Shown here piece after piece: positions 1 through 7,987 of a DNA stretch of 64,000 nt (its first letter is position 1; the number at the start of each line of letters is the position of its first letter). The stretch is from assembly GCA_002634385.1 (NCBI GenBank), contig NSJL01000007.1, positions 107,456 to 171,455 of the forward strand, read 5' to 3'. The DNA comes from Nitrospira sp. (GTDB lineage: Bacteria > Nitrospirota > Thermodesulfovibrionia > Thermodesulfovibrionales > Dissulfurispiraceae). A program made the position numbers and the translations under genes. The notes below the pieces were generated by a model that was not told the DNA's origin, did not search any database, and saw only the letters and a program-made list of their open reading frames with translations.

Positions 1-1819
1 GCCCCATGCTCTCCTGGGCGATGAGGAAAGCGTTGACGAGATCGTCGATAAAGAGCACATCGCGCACCTGCATTCCGTCTCCGAAAATGGTAAGGGGCTT
101 CCTCTCCAGGGCGCGGATGAGGAAGTAGGCGACCCACCCCTGATCTTCCGTGCCGTACTGGTGCGGCCCGTAGATGCAGCTCATACGGAATACCGCGGCA
201 GGCAGACCGAAAGTTCGGGCATAATCAATTACATACTGGTCGGCAGCCCCTTTGGAGCAGCCGTAGGGACTGTGAAAATCGAGGGGGTACTCCTCTCCGA
301 TGCCGGACAGCCGGATCGAGGGGCTCTTCGGCACATAGCGGTTCCCCTGGACAACAAGCTCCATTCCCCCCAACCCCCCGTACACCTTGTTGGTGGAAGT
401 GAAGAGAAGCGGAGGAGGAGTGTCAAGTGCACGCAGCTCCTCCAGCAGGGTAATGGTACCGCAGGTGTTTACGGTAAAATCGTGCAAGGGCTTCACCAGG
501 CTCGTGGTAACCGCCACCTGGGCGGCAAAATGGAAAACCTGGTCCGCGCAGCGCACGGCGGAGCGGAGCGTACGCTTGTCACACACATCCGCGATCTCCA
601 CCTGCACGCGGTTTCCATGCACTTCGCGCAGCCAGCGGAGGTTCCTCTCGACTCCGGGCCGGGAGAGATTATCGTACACCAATACCGGTTTGCCCGATTG
701 GAGCAGGCGATGGGCGAGATTCGTCCCGATAAATCCAGCCCCCCCGATGATAAGCGAGGGTTTTTGGCTGAAATTCTGTTTTCGCAGGGGATGGGAGTTC
801 ATGTTCAGAATCTCCCGCGCCGCTTCGATTCCCCCGCTTTCCCATAGGCGGTAGAGGAGCTTGGGGGTGCCATCCGCCTTCCTGAGGCCGAAGAACCTTT
901 TTCGCTCGTCCCCGGACACCTCTTCCGCAGGGGAGAACGTGTCAGCCATGTCGTGTACCGCGTTCCAGTAGATACGCTCCACCGGGGCCTCTGCTGCCTT
1001 GATGAACTCACGGATCTGTCCCAGTTCGTCAAGCCTCCAGGTGGAGTATCCCGCACCGGTAATCCAGAGTCCCCTCTTGAGGTAGTGCCGTTTCAGCACC
1101 CCCCTGAGGTCGGAGAGCACCGAGGACCATTCGTTCCCGTCGAACTCCCCCATCCCGGGAAAACCGCGCACGCCCACCACATCGATATGTGCCAGGAGCC
1201 CCTGTTCGCACATGATACGGAGCCAGTTGGGGTCGGCGGGCCACATCCCCGCCAGCACCGTTCTTTTACCCCGCCGGCGCGCCAGGGAGGCGGCGCATTG
1301 CAGCATCTCGCAGAAAATCCGCCACTCCGGGTCGAGTCTCCGGTCCCAGCAGGCCAGGTTGTTCGGTTCGCTCCAGAGCTCCACGTAGTGGAAATGCTCT
1401 CCCCACCGGTCGATAGCCGTTCCGAGAAAGTCGGCATACACGCCGGGCTCGCGGGGAGGGGCGGATGTCTTCGGCGTCAATCCGAGAGAGGAGGGCGTGG
1501 CAAGGAAGCAGGGCAGAAGAGAGACCTCCTGCGCCAGGCGGGGAATGAGCCAGTCGTACCATTCCTCCCCCGCGGAAGTGGAGCACTCCGCCCAGGACAC
1601 CTCGGTGCGGAGCTCGCGCACCCCCAGGGCACGCAGATCGGCAAGGACCTGCTCCGCACGGTCGTATTCGCCGGGCCGGAAGCACTCCGCAAGCCCGATA
1701 ACGGGAGGGGCATGCCTGAGAGGCACCGGGGAGTTCCTCGACTTCAGAAGTGCGCTTTCCTTATGGGGAGGCTTACCGGGTGCCTTTCCATTACCGTCTA
1801 TCCGCTGTAGTCCGCTCAT
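1..1819 (-). CDS. Fusion of TIM-barrel glycosidase-like domain and CDP-paratose 2-epimerase-like domain (3' end off the window)
   Basis: One uninterrupted frame runs from an ATG at 1819 through the left edge, so the C-terminus is missing. About residues 20-330 resemble a clan-A glycoside hydrolase: YVELWSEPNN has the acid/base Glu, but the segment where the nucleophile Glu is expected reads WITGAGYST, so catalysis is doubtful. After a linker (about residue 335) a short-chain dehydrogenase fold starts with IIGGAGFIGTNLAHRLL and has FTSTNKVYGG and SPYGCSKGAADQYV, the Thr/Tyr/Lys signature typical of CDP-tyvelose (paratose 2-) epimerases. Its start overlaps the stop of the upstream epimerase by ATGA, so the two are translationally coupled. 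Likely role: deoxysugar synthesis for surface polysaccharide. Substrate is inferred. Confidence 0.8.
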   Translation of the reverse strand, partial: MSGLQRIDGNGKAPGKPPHKESALLKSRNSPVPLRHAPPVIGLAECFRPGEYDRAEQVLADLRALGVRELRTEVSWAECSTSAGEEWYDWLIPRLAQEVSLLPCFLATPSSLGLTPKTSAPPREPGVYADFLGTAIDRWGEHFHYVELWSEPNNLACWDRRLDPEWRIFCEMLQCAASLARRRGKRTVLAGMWPADPNWLRIMCEQGLLAHIDVVGVRGFPGMGEFDGNEWSSVLSDLRGVLKRHYLKRGLWITGAGYSTWRLDELGQIREFIKAAEAPVERIYWNAVHDMADTFSPAEEVSGDERKRFFGLRKADGTPKLLYRLWESGGIEAAREILNMNSHPLRKQNFSQKPSLIIGGAGFIGTNLAHRLLQSGKPVLVYDNLSRPGVERNLRWLREVHGNRVQVEIADVCDKRTLRSAVRCADQVFHFAAQVAVTTSLVKPLHDFTVNTCGTITLLEELRALDTPPPLLFTSTNKVYGGLGGMELVVQGNRYVPKSPSIRLSGIGEEYPLDFHSPYGCSKGAADQYVIDYARTFGLPAAVFRMSCIYGPHQYGTEDQGWVAYFLIRALERKPLTIFGDGMQVRDVLFIDDLVNAFLIAQESMG

Positions 1820-2934
1820 ACGGTAAGCCCCCGTCCGGCGAGCTCCGCGCTCGCCTCTTCGATACGGTCATACGCCACCTTGCCCTTCAGCCATTCGCTC
1901 AACTCGACCAGGCCCTCTTCAAGGCCGATGCGGGGATCGAACTTCAGCAGCTGCCGGGCAAGGGTGATATCGGCGAAGCAGTGCCGGATATCTCCCATGC
2001 GGTACTTTCCGGTCACTTCCGGGCGTATGTGCCTTTTGCCGAATACTTCGGCCATGCGCTCGGCAACCTCCAGAATGGTATATTGAGAGCCGCTTCCTAT
2101 GTTAAACACTTTGCCCGCGGCCTCCGGCGCCTCGAGGGCAAGCCGGCAGGCCAGCGCCACATCGTATACACTGATAAAGTCTCTCTGTTGATACCCGTCC
2201 TCATAGATCAGGGGAGATTTGTCGTTGAGAAGACGTGACGCGAAAATGGCAAGCACTCCGGTGTAGGGATTGGAAAATGCCTGGCGGATGCCGAAGACAT
2301 TGAAGAAGCGGAGGGCGACGGTGGAAATGCCATAGGCACGCCCTATCATAAGGCATGCCCGCTCCTGATCGTATTTCGAAAGGGCGTAAACCGAGGTAAG
2401 GACAGGGGACTTTCTCTCGGGTGTCGAGATGGGGATCAATACCTCTCCGTCCTCGTTGCACACCTCCCAATCTCCGCGCTTCAACTGTTCGAGGTCACGC
2501 TTCGCCTCAGCATACACTTTCCCGTCAGGTGAGTAGTAGAGCCCCTCCCCGTAAATGCTCATGCTCGAGGCCACCACGAGCCTCTCCACCGGTTTCTTGA
2601 TCAGGGCTTCAAGGAGGACGGCAGTTCCCCGCGTGTTCACATCCAGGTACTTTTCCACTTCATACATACTCTGCCCTACCCCGACCGCAGCGGCAAAATG
2701 GTAGACCGCATCGATGCCGTCCAGTGCGCGCTCCACGGCCACGGGATCCCTCACGTCCCCGACATGCAGTTCCACGTCGGAATTCAGGTAATCGGGTCTC
2801 TTCCGCTCAGGGCCGTGCACCTGCTCCGAAAGGTTATCGAGGGCACGGACCCGGTATCCCCGTCCGAGCAATTCGTCTGCGAGATGCGAACCGATGAAGC
2901 CTGCTCCGCCGGTAATTAAGATGTGCTTGCCCAA
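1816..2934 (-). CDS. NAD-dependent nucleotide-sugar epimerase, dTDP-L-rhamnose 4-epimerase-like
   Basis: 372 aa extended short-chain dehydrogenase/reductase. An N-terminal GGAGFIGSHLADELL nucleotide-binding loop, SSMSIYGEG and the catalytic YALSKYDQE (Tyr-x-x-x-Lys) are visible, followed by RFFNVFGIRQAFSNPYTGV. The long insert between the Ser and Tyr motifs and the overall match resemble dTDP-L-rhamnose 4-epimerase/WbiB-like enzymes. The start is TTG with AGGAGG six bases upstream. It is the first gene of a two-gene operon with the fusion epimerase and has a strong sigma-70 promoter about 360 bases upstream. The exact sugar is not certain. Confidence 0.85.
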   Translation of the reverse strand: MGKHILITGGAGFIGSHLADELLGRGYRVRALDNLSEQVHGPERKRPDYLNSDVELHVGDVRDPVAVERALDGIDAVYHFAAAVGVGQSMYEVEKYLDVNTRGTAVLLEALIKKPVERLVVASSMSIYGEGLYYSPDGKVYAEAKRDLEQLKRGDWEVCNEDGEVLIPISTPERKSPVLTSVYALSKYDQERACLMIGRAYGISTVALRFFNVFGIRQAFSNPYTGVLAIFASRLLNDKSPLIYEDGYQQRDFISVYDVALACRLALEAPEAAGKVFNIGSGSQYTILEVAERMAEVFGKRHIRPEVTGKYRMGDIRHCFADITLARQLLKFDPRIGLEEGLVELSEWLKGKVAYDRIEEASAELAGRGLTV

Positions 2935-3297
2935 TGGTGGCCTCCTGTAAGATGGTCTGCATTTCCCTCACCACTCCCCGCACGGCGCAGGGCTGCGGCG
3001 GCTTCCGCCGCATTCCTTAACGGAATGTCCCGGTAAAAGGGTCCCGTGGGGAGAGGTCTTTCGCTTGATACCGTGCGTGCCGGGAAATCCAGTGCTGCAG
3101 GTTAATACAGTTTCCTTGTTGTGTGGTCCGGAAGTTTGTTGCTACTCTGTTTGATGTACGAAAGGTTTCGGATCATGCACCCTGCTGCATTCTGTGCAAA
3201 GGGGTTTCTCCATCCCATTTCCTCACAGAGGATGAAAAGAAATGCGCCGGCAGGGAGAGTTTTACCGGACTTCATCTAAGTACCCCTTCTCAATAAA
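2935..3297 (-). other. Long 5' leader of the epimerase operon
   Basis: About 360 bases between the predicted transcription start and the TTG start. No gene seen. Near its 3' part are two short hairpins in succession (ATTCC-GTTAA-GGAAT and GCGGCG-GAAGC-CGCCGC). I found no ops/JUMPstart element and no U-run terminator. Confidence 0.4.
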
Positions 3298-3326
3298 CTT
3301 ATAGCAGACAAAAAAGGGCTTGTCAA
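3298..3326 (-). promoter_or_regulatory. Sigma-70 promoter for the epimerase operon
   Basis: On the minus strand TTGACA, 17 bases, then TATAAG. Both boxes and spacing are near consensus. The opposite-facing TPR gene starts at 3531; a TATAAT at 3475-3480 may be its -10 box, without a good -35. Confidence 0.7.
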
Positions 3327-3530
3327 CAAAGGGCACTCTCTTTCGCAGGGGCCGTCCTTTTCTGCTCCCCCTTTCTTATCAGGGTCTTTTCCTCTGCATT
3401 GTGCCCACGATCGTGGAGTACAACAAAAGTGGCGGCCGGTGCTGTTGCAGCAGAAATACCCTGCAGGAGTGCGGTATAATACTCCCCGGCGGCCTTTTTG
3501 CCGCACACCTTCAATAACGAGGAGTGAAGT

Positions 3531-4139
3531 ATGCATACGATACAACGCATCTTTTTTTGTGCCGTGCTGGTCCTCCTGTACTGCACCACTGCGGCGGCAG
3601 CGGACCCGCAGGCCCTTTTCAACAGTGCCAGTACTTCCTTCAATGAGGGACGGTATGACCGCGCCATAAAGGAATTCAGCAGCCTTCTTTCCCTGGTTCC
3701 CGACGTGGCGGACGCCTATTACTACCGGGGAATTTCCTACTACCGGACCGGGAAATACGATGAGGCAATTGAAGACTACTCGAAGGCGGCATCCCTGTAT
3801 CCCCAGCCCCATGATGCCGAACTGTACCATAACCGGGGACTTGCCTACTTTAAAAAAGGCGACTACACGAGGGCCATCGAAGACAATACCCGCGCCCTTG
3901 CCCTGAAGCCCGATTACGTCGAGGCCTTCCATAACCGCGGGGTGGCCCATTCCCGGAAAGGAAACTACGATGCAGCCATTGAAGATTACAACAGGGCGAT
4001 CGCCCTCAGGCCGTCCCATGCAGACGCCTACTTCTCCCGGGGGTTCGCCTATGTACAAAAGGCTGCTGCCGATTTCAAGAAGGTATGCGATATGGGCAAC
4101 CAGAAGGCATGCGATAACCTGAAGCAGCTCTCACAATAA
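3531..4139 (+). CDS. Exported tetratricopeptide-repeat protein
   Basis: 202 aa. Residues 1-23 form a signal peptide (hydrophobic FFCAVLVLLYC then TTAAAA-DP). Then come four TPR units of about 34 residues with the usual pattern (AYYYRGISYYRTGKYDEAIE; LYHNRGLAYFKKGDYTRAIE; AFHNRGVAHSRKGNYDAAIE; a shorter last unit ending in ADFKKVCDMGNQKACDNLK). GAGGAGTG lies before the ATG. Probably a periplasmic scaffold for protein contacts; no partner can be named from context. Convergent with the membrane protein gene downstream. Confidence 0.85.
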   Translation: MHTIQRIFFCAVLVLLYCTTAAAADPQALFNSASTSFNEGRYDRAIKEFSSLLSLVPDVADAYYYRGISYYRTGKYDEAIEDYSKAASLYPQPHDAELYHNRGLAYFKKGDYTRAIEDNTRALALKPDYVEAFHNRGVAHSRKGNYDAAIEDYNRAIALRPSHADAYFSRGFAYVQKAAADFKKVCDMGNQKACDNLKQLSQ

Positions 4140-4236
4140 AGACAGGGTGAAACAGGGAGAGGCAGAGAACTGCTGTTTTTCTCTCTTCTGTCTTACTCTG
4201 CTTTACTCTGTCTTTCTCTTTCTTTTCCAGAGGATC
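4139..4236. repeat. Family C purine/pyrimidine inverted repeat, copy 1
   Basis: A GA-rich arm (gacagggtgaaacaggg...) faces a CT-rich arm (ctctgctttactctgtct). It lies at the 3' ends of two convergent genes and overlaps the last codons of the minus-strand one. Related copies are at 16424-16545 and 62170-62390. Could serve as a bidirectional terminator. Confidence 0.5.
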
Positions 4237-4880
4237 GGCCCAAGGAGGAGAAGTGTCATCACTACCAGGGCGAGCACGAATCCGGGAGAAAAGATATCCT
4301 CCAGGGAAGTGACGGTCCGGAGTTGCTGGCCCGCGAAGCTGTAGACGACGGAGCCGGGGAGCATGCCGGCAAAAGTCGTCCAGAGAAAGGTCCAGTACGA
4401 TGTCCTGGTGAGCCCCGCCAGAAAGTTTACCAGGAAAAAAGGAACAACCGGGATAACGCGGAGGCTTATCAGGTAGACGGGGCCGTTCCTCCGGATCTCC
4501 TCGTTGAGCCACAATAAATGAAAGCGGTACCTTTCCTGCACCCAATTTCCGGCAAGATACCGTGAAGTAAGGAATGCCAGCGAGGCGCCCGTGAGAGCCC
4601 CGAGGGTCGCGTAAAGGGTCCCCGGGAGCACTCCGAACAGAAAACCCCCGGTAATAGTGAGCATCAGGGTCCCGGGGACGAAGAATGCGGTGGAGATATA
4701 CAAGACGATGAAAATCAGCACCGCCCTGAAATAGTGGGCCTCCACGTACCTCCACAGGATGCCGCTGTTTTCTTTCACTTTCTCGAAGGTGATGTATTCG
4801 CCGAATACGGTGAATCGGAGCAGGAGCACCACTGCGATCAGGAGAGCAAACAGAGCGATCTTTCCCAGGCCTTTCTTCAT
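4203..4880 (-). CDS. TVP38/TMEM64 (VTT domain) family membrane protein
   Basis: 225 aa from the ATG at 4880 (MKKGLGKIALF), preceded by AGGGA; the frame stays open further upstream but that part has no membrane or family character. An N-terminal membrane helix (residues 7-25) is followed by the VTT core: FVPGTLMLTITGGFLFGVLPGTLYATLGALTGASLAFLTSRYLAG, RVIPVVPFFLVNFLAGLT, and GMLPGSVVYSFAGQQL. A last helix precedes the basic tail KRKRKTE. VTT proteins are thought to be DedA-related lipid scramblases or transporters. The substrate here is unknown. Confidence 0.85.
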   Translation of the reverse strand: MKKGLGKIALFALLIAVVLLLRFTVFGEYITFEKVKENSGILWRYVEAHYFRAVLIFIVLYISTAFFVPGTLMLTITGGFLFGVLPGTLYATLGALTGASLAFLTSRYLAGNWVQERYRFHLLWLNEEIRRNGPVYLISLRVIPVVPFFLVNFLAGLTRTSYWTFLWTTFAGMLPGSVVYSFAGQQLRTVTSLEDIFSPGFVLALVVMTLLLLGPILWKRKRKTE

Positions 4881-5094
4881 GATTTTTCCCTGACGGCGAG
4901 TCCCGATGGGGGACCCCAATACCGTGTGAGGATGAAAAGAGTGATTGTCACCTGCTCCGGCACCCCTCTCCGGTGCGTTTCCCTTGCAGATCTCTCTTTC
5001 CAATAGTAGCACTTTTGCCGCACCACTCAAAGGCTGCGCGAGTACCAGGCGGGTACAACCACTCCGGGACCTCTCACCGCTGGCTCCCCCTCTG

Positions 5095-5130
5095 CCACAA
5101 AACATATACCCTCACTTCTGATTGCACCCC
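5095..5130 (+). repeat. Fragment of family B repeat end
   Basis: The stretch around tataccctcacttctgattgcacccc matches the right ends of the family B elements at 6954 and 29450 (accctcacttTGATTgcaccc type). It lies directly upstream of the riboswitch promoter. No matching left end is seen. Confidence 0.5.
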
Positions 5131-5149
5131 TGCACTGCACGTCATCGGA

Positions 5150-5178
5150 TTGACATTTTTCAGGGCATAGAGTATTCT
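5150..5178 (+). promoter_or_regulatory. Sigma-70 promoter of the riboswitch/carbonic anhydrase transcript
   Basis: TTGACA, 17 bases, TATTCT. The predicted start near 5185 is immediately before the riboswitch P1 stem. Confidence 0.75.
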
Positions 5179-5185
5179 ACTTAAA

Positions 5186-5297
5186 CAGTAAAGGGGAGTA
5201 GCTGAAGCAGCGGATATCGTCAATACGCCTGATACCGGAACCAGTATCCGGCCGGTACCGCCCCGTTAGAGGTGTCTAATAAGCAAGACCTTTACCA
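5186..5297 (+). promoter_or_regulatory. yybP-ykoY (Mn2+-sensing) riboswitch aptamer
   Basis: The order and wording of the conserved blocks fit the family: AAAGGGGAGTAGC, then TCGTCAATACG, a CCGGC block, then AAGCAAGACCTTTACC. The closing P1 helix GTAAAGG (5188-5194) pairs perfectly with CCTTTAC (5289-5295). A terminator that uses the same 3' P1 strand follows, so ligand-stabilised P1 should prevent termination (an ON switch), as known for this class. The downstream gene is a beta-carbonic anhydrase, not the usual Mn exporter. Confidence 0.85.
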
Positions 5298-5333
5298 CAA
5301 ATGCCCCTCGTTTGCGGTAAGGGTCTTTTTATT
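5285..5333 (+). terminator. Riboswitch-controlled intrinsic terminator
   Basis: Stem 5285-5301 pairs with 5311-5327 (17 positions, two of them G-U in RNA) around a 9-nt loop, followed by TTTATT. The left arm contains the riboswitch P1 3' strand, so the two structures are mutually exclusive. No plus-strand gene lies upstream to be terminated. Confidence 0.85.
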
Positions 5334-5362
5334 GTGGGCGTTAAACGTCACGTTAATCGTCG

Positions 5363-6004
5363 ATGGAAAAGCTCTACAAGGGAATCCATACATTTCAGAA
5401 CTCTTTCTTCAAGAAGGAGGAGGACTTCTTCCGGCGGCTTTCGGAGAGGCAGACGCCAGAGGTCCTCTTCATCACCTGCGCCGATTCACGGGTGGATCCC
5501 AATCTCGTAACGCAGAGCAGGCCGGGAGAGCTCTTCATCGTGAGGAATGTCGGCAATATAGTGCCCCCTCATAATGCCATTAACGACAAGAACAGCGTTG
5601 CGGCCGCCATGGAGTTTGCCGTCATGGGCCTGAAGGTAACCGATATCATTGTATGCGGACACTCGAATTGCGGGGCGATGCAGGCGCTTTTCATGGAGGA
5701 GAAGGAGTTCGAAGGAATGCACCATCTGAAGGAATGGATGAAACTGGCCTCTCCCGTACGACACATCGTCAACCGGTTTTATCCCGCCACGCACGCATCC
5801 GAAGAATTCCGGCGGAGAATTGCCGAAGAGGAGAACATTCTCGTGCAGCTGAGCAATATCCAGACGTATCCTTTTGTCCTGCAAGCCCTTGAAGAGGGCA
5901 CGCTGCATCTCCACGGCTGGTACTATGACATAAGGACCGGAGACATTTTCTCCTTCAATCCCTCTACCGATAAATTCGAAAAAATACAAAGGCGAAGCCT
6001 TTGA
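5363..6004 (+). CDS. Beta-class carbonic anhydrase
   Basis: 213 aa, normal length for the family. Converts CO2 and water to bicarbonate and a proton in the cytoplasm. Zinc ligands Cys39, His100 and Cys103 (CADSR and GHSNCGA) and the Asp41/Arg43 dyad are all present; LFIVRNVGNIVPP is the family core. The ATG is chosen by homology (EKLYKGIHTFQNSFF); no good ribosome site precedes it. It is the first gene after the yybP-ykoY riboswitch and terminator, so manganese availability probably sets its transcription. Two small genes follow in the same direction. Confidence 0.93.
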   Translation: MEKLYKGIHTFQNSFFKKEEDFFRRLSERQTPEVLFITCADSRVDPNLVTQSRPGELFIVRNVGNIVPPHNAINDKNSVAAAMEFAVMGLKVTDIIVCGHSNCGAMQALFMEEKEFEGMHHLKEWMKLASPVRHIVNRFYPATHASEEFRRRIAEEENILVQLSNIQTYPFVLQALEEGTLHLHGWYYDIRTGDIFSFNPSTDKFEKIQRRSL

Positions 6005-6078
6005 CGACGAGGAGACAGGATGCGGACCATGCAGGGAGAGAGTAAGCCCGCAAGGATGTTGCCGGGAAGAAAGGGGAA

Positions 6079-6315
6079 ATGAGCAGGTACTTTTTCAGGA
6101 AAGTAAAAAGAGTGGTCATTGCCGTTGCCGGGTTCTCGGTGCTGGCCGTCGGACTCCTCATGATCGTCTTGCCGGGCCCGGCTTTTATTGTCATCCCCAT
6201 AGGACTGGGAATTCTTGCCACCGAGTTTTCCTGGGCGGGAACACTGCTGGAGAAGACAAAAGAGGTAATCCGGAGGAAAAGCGCGAAGTGGCGCGGAAAC
6301 AAAGAGGCACCGTAA
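6079..6315 (+). CDS. PGPGW-family small membrane protein
   Basis: 78 aa. Two closely spaced hydrophobic stretches (residues 12-32 and 34-50) surround VLPGPAFIVIPIGLGILATEFSWA, the family's PGP signature. The C-terminus is basic. Function unknown in the family. AAGGGG precedes the ATG. It lies 75 bases after the carbonic anhydrase and may be co-transcribed with it. Confidence 0.75.
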   Translation: MSRYFFRKVKRVVIAVAGFSVLAVGLLMIVLPGPAFIVIPIGLGILATEFSWAGTLLEKTKEVIRRKSAKWRGNKEAP

Positions 6316-6405
6316 CAGGATATCCCGTGATGCAGCATGGGGAGGGTTCCTGTACGCCCGGGAGGATCGGGCGTTACCGTTCGTCCAAACACAAGGAGGT
6401 TTTCT

Positions 6406-6666
6406 ATGAAATGTCCTGTTTGCAGTATTGATCTCATGATGTCGGAAAGGCAGGGAATCGAGATCGATTATTGTCCGCAGTGCCGCGGAGTGTGGCTTGA
6501 CCGCGGTGAGCTCGACAAGATCATCGAGAGGTCGACCGCAGCCCCTGTCGAAGGACACAGGGAAAAACAGGAGCGTCCCGTCAAGCATGAGGGCGAATAC
6601 AGGGGCGAGTATTACGGTCATAAGAAGCACAGAAAAAAGTCCTTCCTGGAGGAATTGTTCGACTAG
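6406..6666 (+). CDS. TFIIB-type zinc-ribbon small protein
   Basis: 86 aa from the ATG after AAGGAGG. The N-terminal zf-TFIIB motif is MKCPVCSIDLMMSE...IDYCPQCRGVWLDRGEL, with four Cys in two CPxC knuckles. The tail is charged and His/Lys-rich (YYGHKKHRKKSFLEELFD). Probably cytoplasmic and metal-binding; role unknown. Its TAG stop abuts a family B repeat. Confidence 0.75.
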   Translation: MKCPVCSIDLMMSERQGIEIDYCPQCRGVWLDRGELDKIIERSTAAPVEGHREKQERPVKHEGEYRGEYYGHKKHRKKSFLEELFD

Positions 6667-6954
6667 GGGGTGATTCAAAGAGGGCAAGTACCCTCTGGTG
6701 CAGGGGAGGCAGCAGGGGGGAGGAGCGATATCGGGAGGATTTCGTTGCGTCTCTCGGCGAAACGGAGTGTCCACTGCAGCAACTGCCTGAGCGGAGCGAG
6801 TTTTGCTGCGATCGGGGTCCCCGGAAAGTCGCAGACTTTCTGGGGTGAGAGGAACGGAGTGAGCCCTAGAGACGCAGAAATCTCTCGTGAGAGCGATGAC
6901 TCTTTGCTGCCTAACCATAATACAAGGTATATGCCCTCACTTTGAATCACCCCC
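6666..6954. repeat. Family B repeat with terminal inverted repeats, copy 1 (short form)
   Basis: Ends GGGGGTGATTCAAAG and CTTTGAATCACCCC are inverted copies. The interior shares with the 28741 copy the segments cgaaacggagtgtccactgcag and gcagaaatctctcgtgaga (each extends a little further). No credible gene inside. Confidence 0.7.
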
Positions 6955-7127
6955 GAACATCCCGGACGGGATACGAAGGAAACGATAGTTGTGGTATACT
7001 AATAGTGAAATACGCTTCGCAGTGTAATCGCCTTTCGTAATCCCGTGGAATTCACCTTTCGACTCAGTCGCTGTGTGTGCCCTGTTCTCAGACGCGAAGC
7101 ACGCATCAAACCATCTGTATTGTATCA

Positions 7128-7865
7128 ATGAGCAGTACATCGTTACGTATAATGACATACAACGTGCATAGCTGCATCGGACGGGACAGCAGGGTTGCTC
7201 CTTTACGGATCGCCAATATCATCGCCCAGTACGAGCCCGACGTGGTGGCCCTTCAGGAGCTGGACGCAGGCAGAAAACGTACCGACAAGGTACACCAGGC
7301 GGAGAGAATAGCGGAGCACCTGAATATGGACTTCCATTTCCATCCTTCCTTTCAGATAGGAGAGGAGCAGTTCGGCAATGCGATCCTGAGCCGGCTTCCC
7401 ATGAGAATGGTAAAAGCAGGCCCCCTGCCGGGCTTTCCACACCGGCGGCACGAGAAGCGGGGGGCTCTGTGGGCCTCCATCAGTATCGGCGACAAGGAAC
7501 TGCAATTCCTCACGACCCATCTGGGACTCCACCGGAAGGAGCGTCATCTGCAGGCCGGCGCGCTTCTCGGGCCGGAGTGGGCGGCGCATTCGTGCTGCGC
7601 CTCGCCCCTTGTCGTCTGCGGCGATCTCAATGCCCTGCCCCTTTCGGCCGTATATCGGCGGTTCCGCAGTATATTCCGGGACGTACAGCTTTCACACTCC
7701 CTCGCAAAGCCGCGGAACACCTATCCGAGTATCTATCCCCTGGTGCGTATCGACCATATTTTCTCGAGTAATGGAGTCATGGTGAGGGATATCCAGGTGC
7801 CCCGGACCAGAATGACGAGCACTGCATCCGACCACCTCCCGCTCATCGTCGAGGTAAGCATCTGA
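7128..7865 (+). CDS. Endonuclease/exonuclease/phosphatase family protein
   Basis: 245 aa from ATG 7128, which puts the family start RIMTYNVH near the N-terminus. Motifs in order: MTYNVHSCIG (metal-binding Asn), VVALQELD (catalytic Glu), THLGLH, VVCGDLNALP (Asp/Asn) and the terminal SDHLPLIVEV (His). It lacks a signal peptide. Followed 122 bases later by a phospholipase D protein, a pairing often seen in bacteria with lipid or nuclease modules. No clear ribosome site; substrate not predictable. Confidence 0.85.
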   Translation: MSSTSLRIMTYNVHSCIGRDSRVAPLRIANIIAQYEPDVVALQELDAGRKRTDKVHQAERIAEHLNMDFHFHPSFQIGEEQFGNAILSRLPMRMVKAGPLPGFPHRRHEKRGALWASISIGDKELQFLTTHLGLHRKERHLQAGALLGPEWAAHSCCASPLVVCGDLNALPLSAVYRRFRSIFRDVQLSHSLAKPRNTYPSIYPLVRIDHIFSSNGVMVRDIQVPRTRMTSTASDHLPLIVEVSI

Positions 7866-7987
7866 AAGTGTCGTCCTCCCTGCGGAAAAGGCGGGGGAGG
7901 GGATGAAGAGGAAGAGCTTCGGGGGAGCGCTCTCTGCCGGGGAGAGGCGCCGGCCTTCCGGTGCTCCCCATAAGAGGGCAGGCCAGC

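Noticed and set aside
2935..3297. ops/JUMPstart element in the epimerase leader
   Set aside because: No GGCGGTAGCGT-type sequence found.
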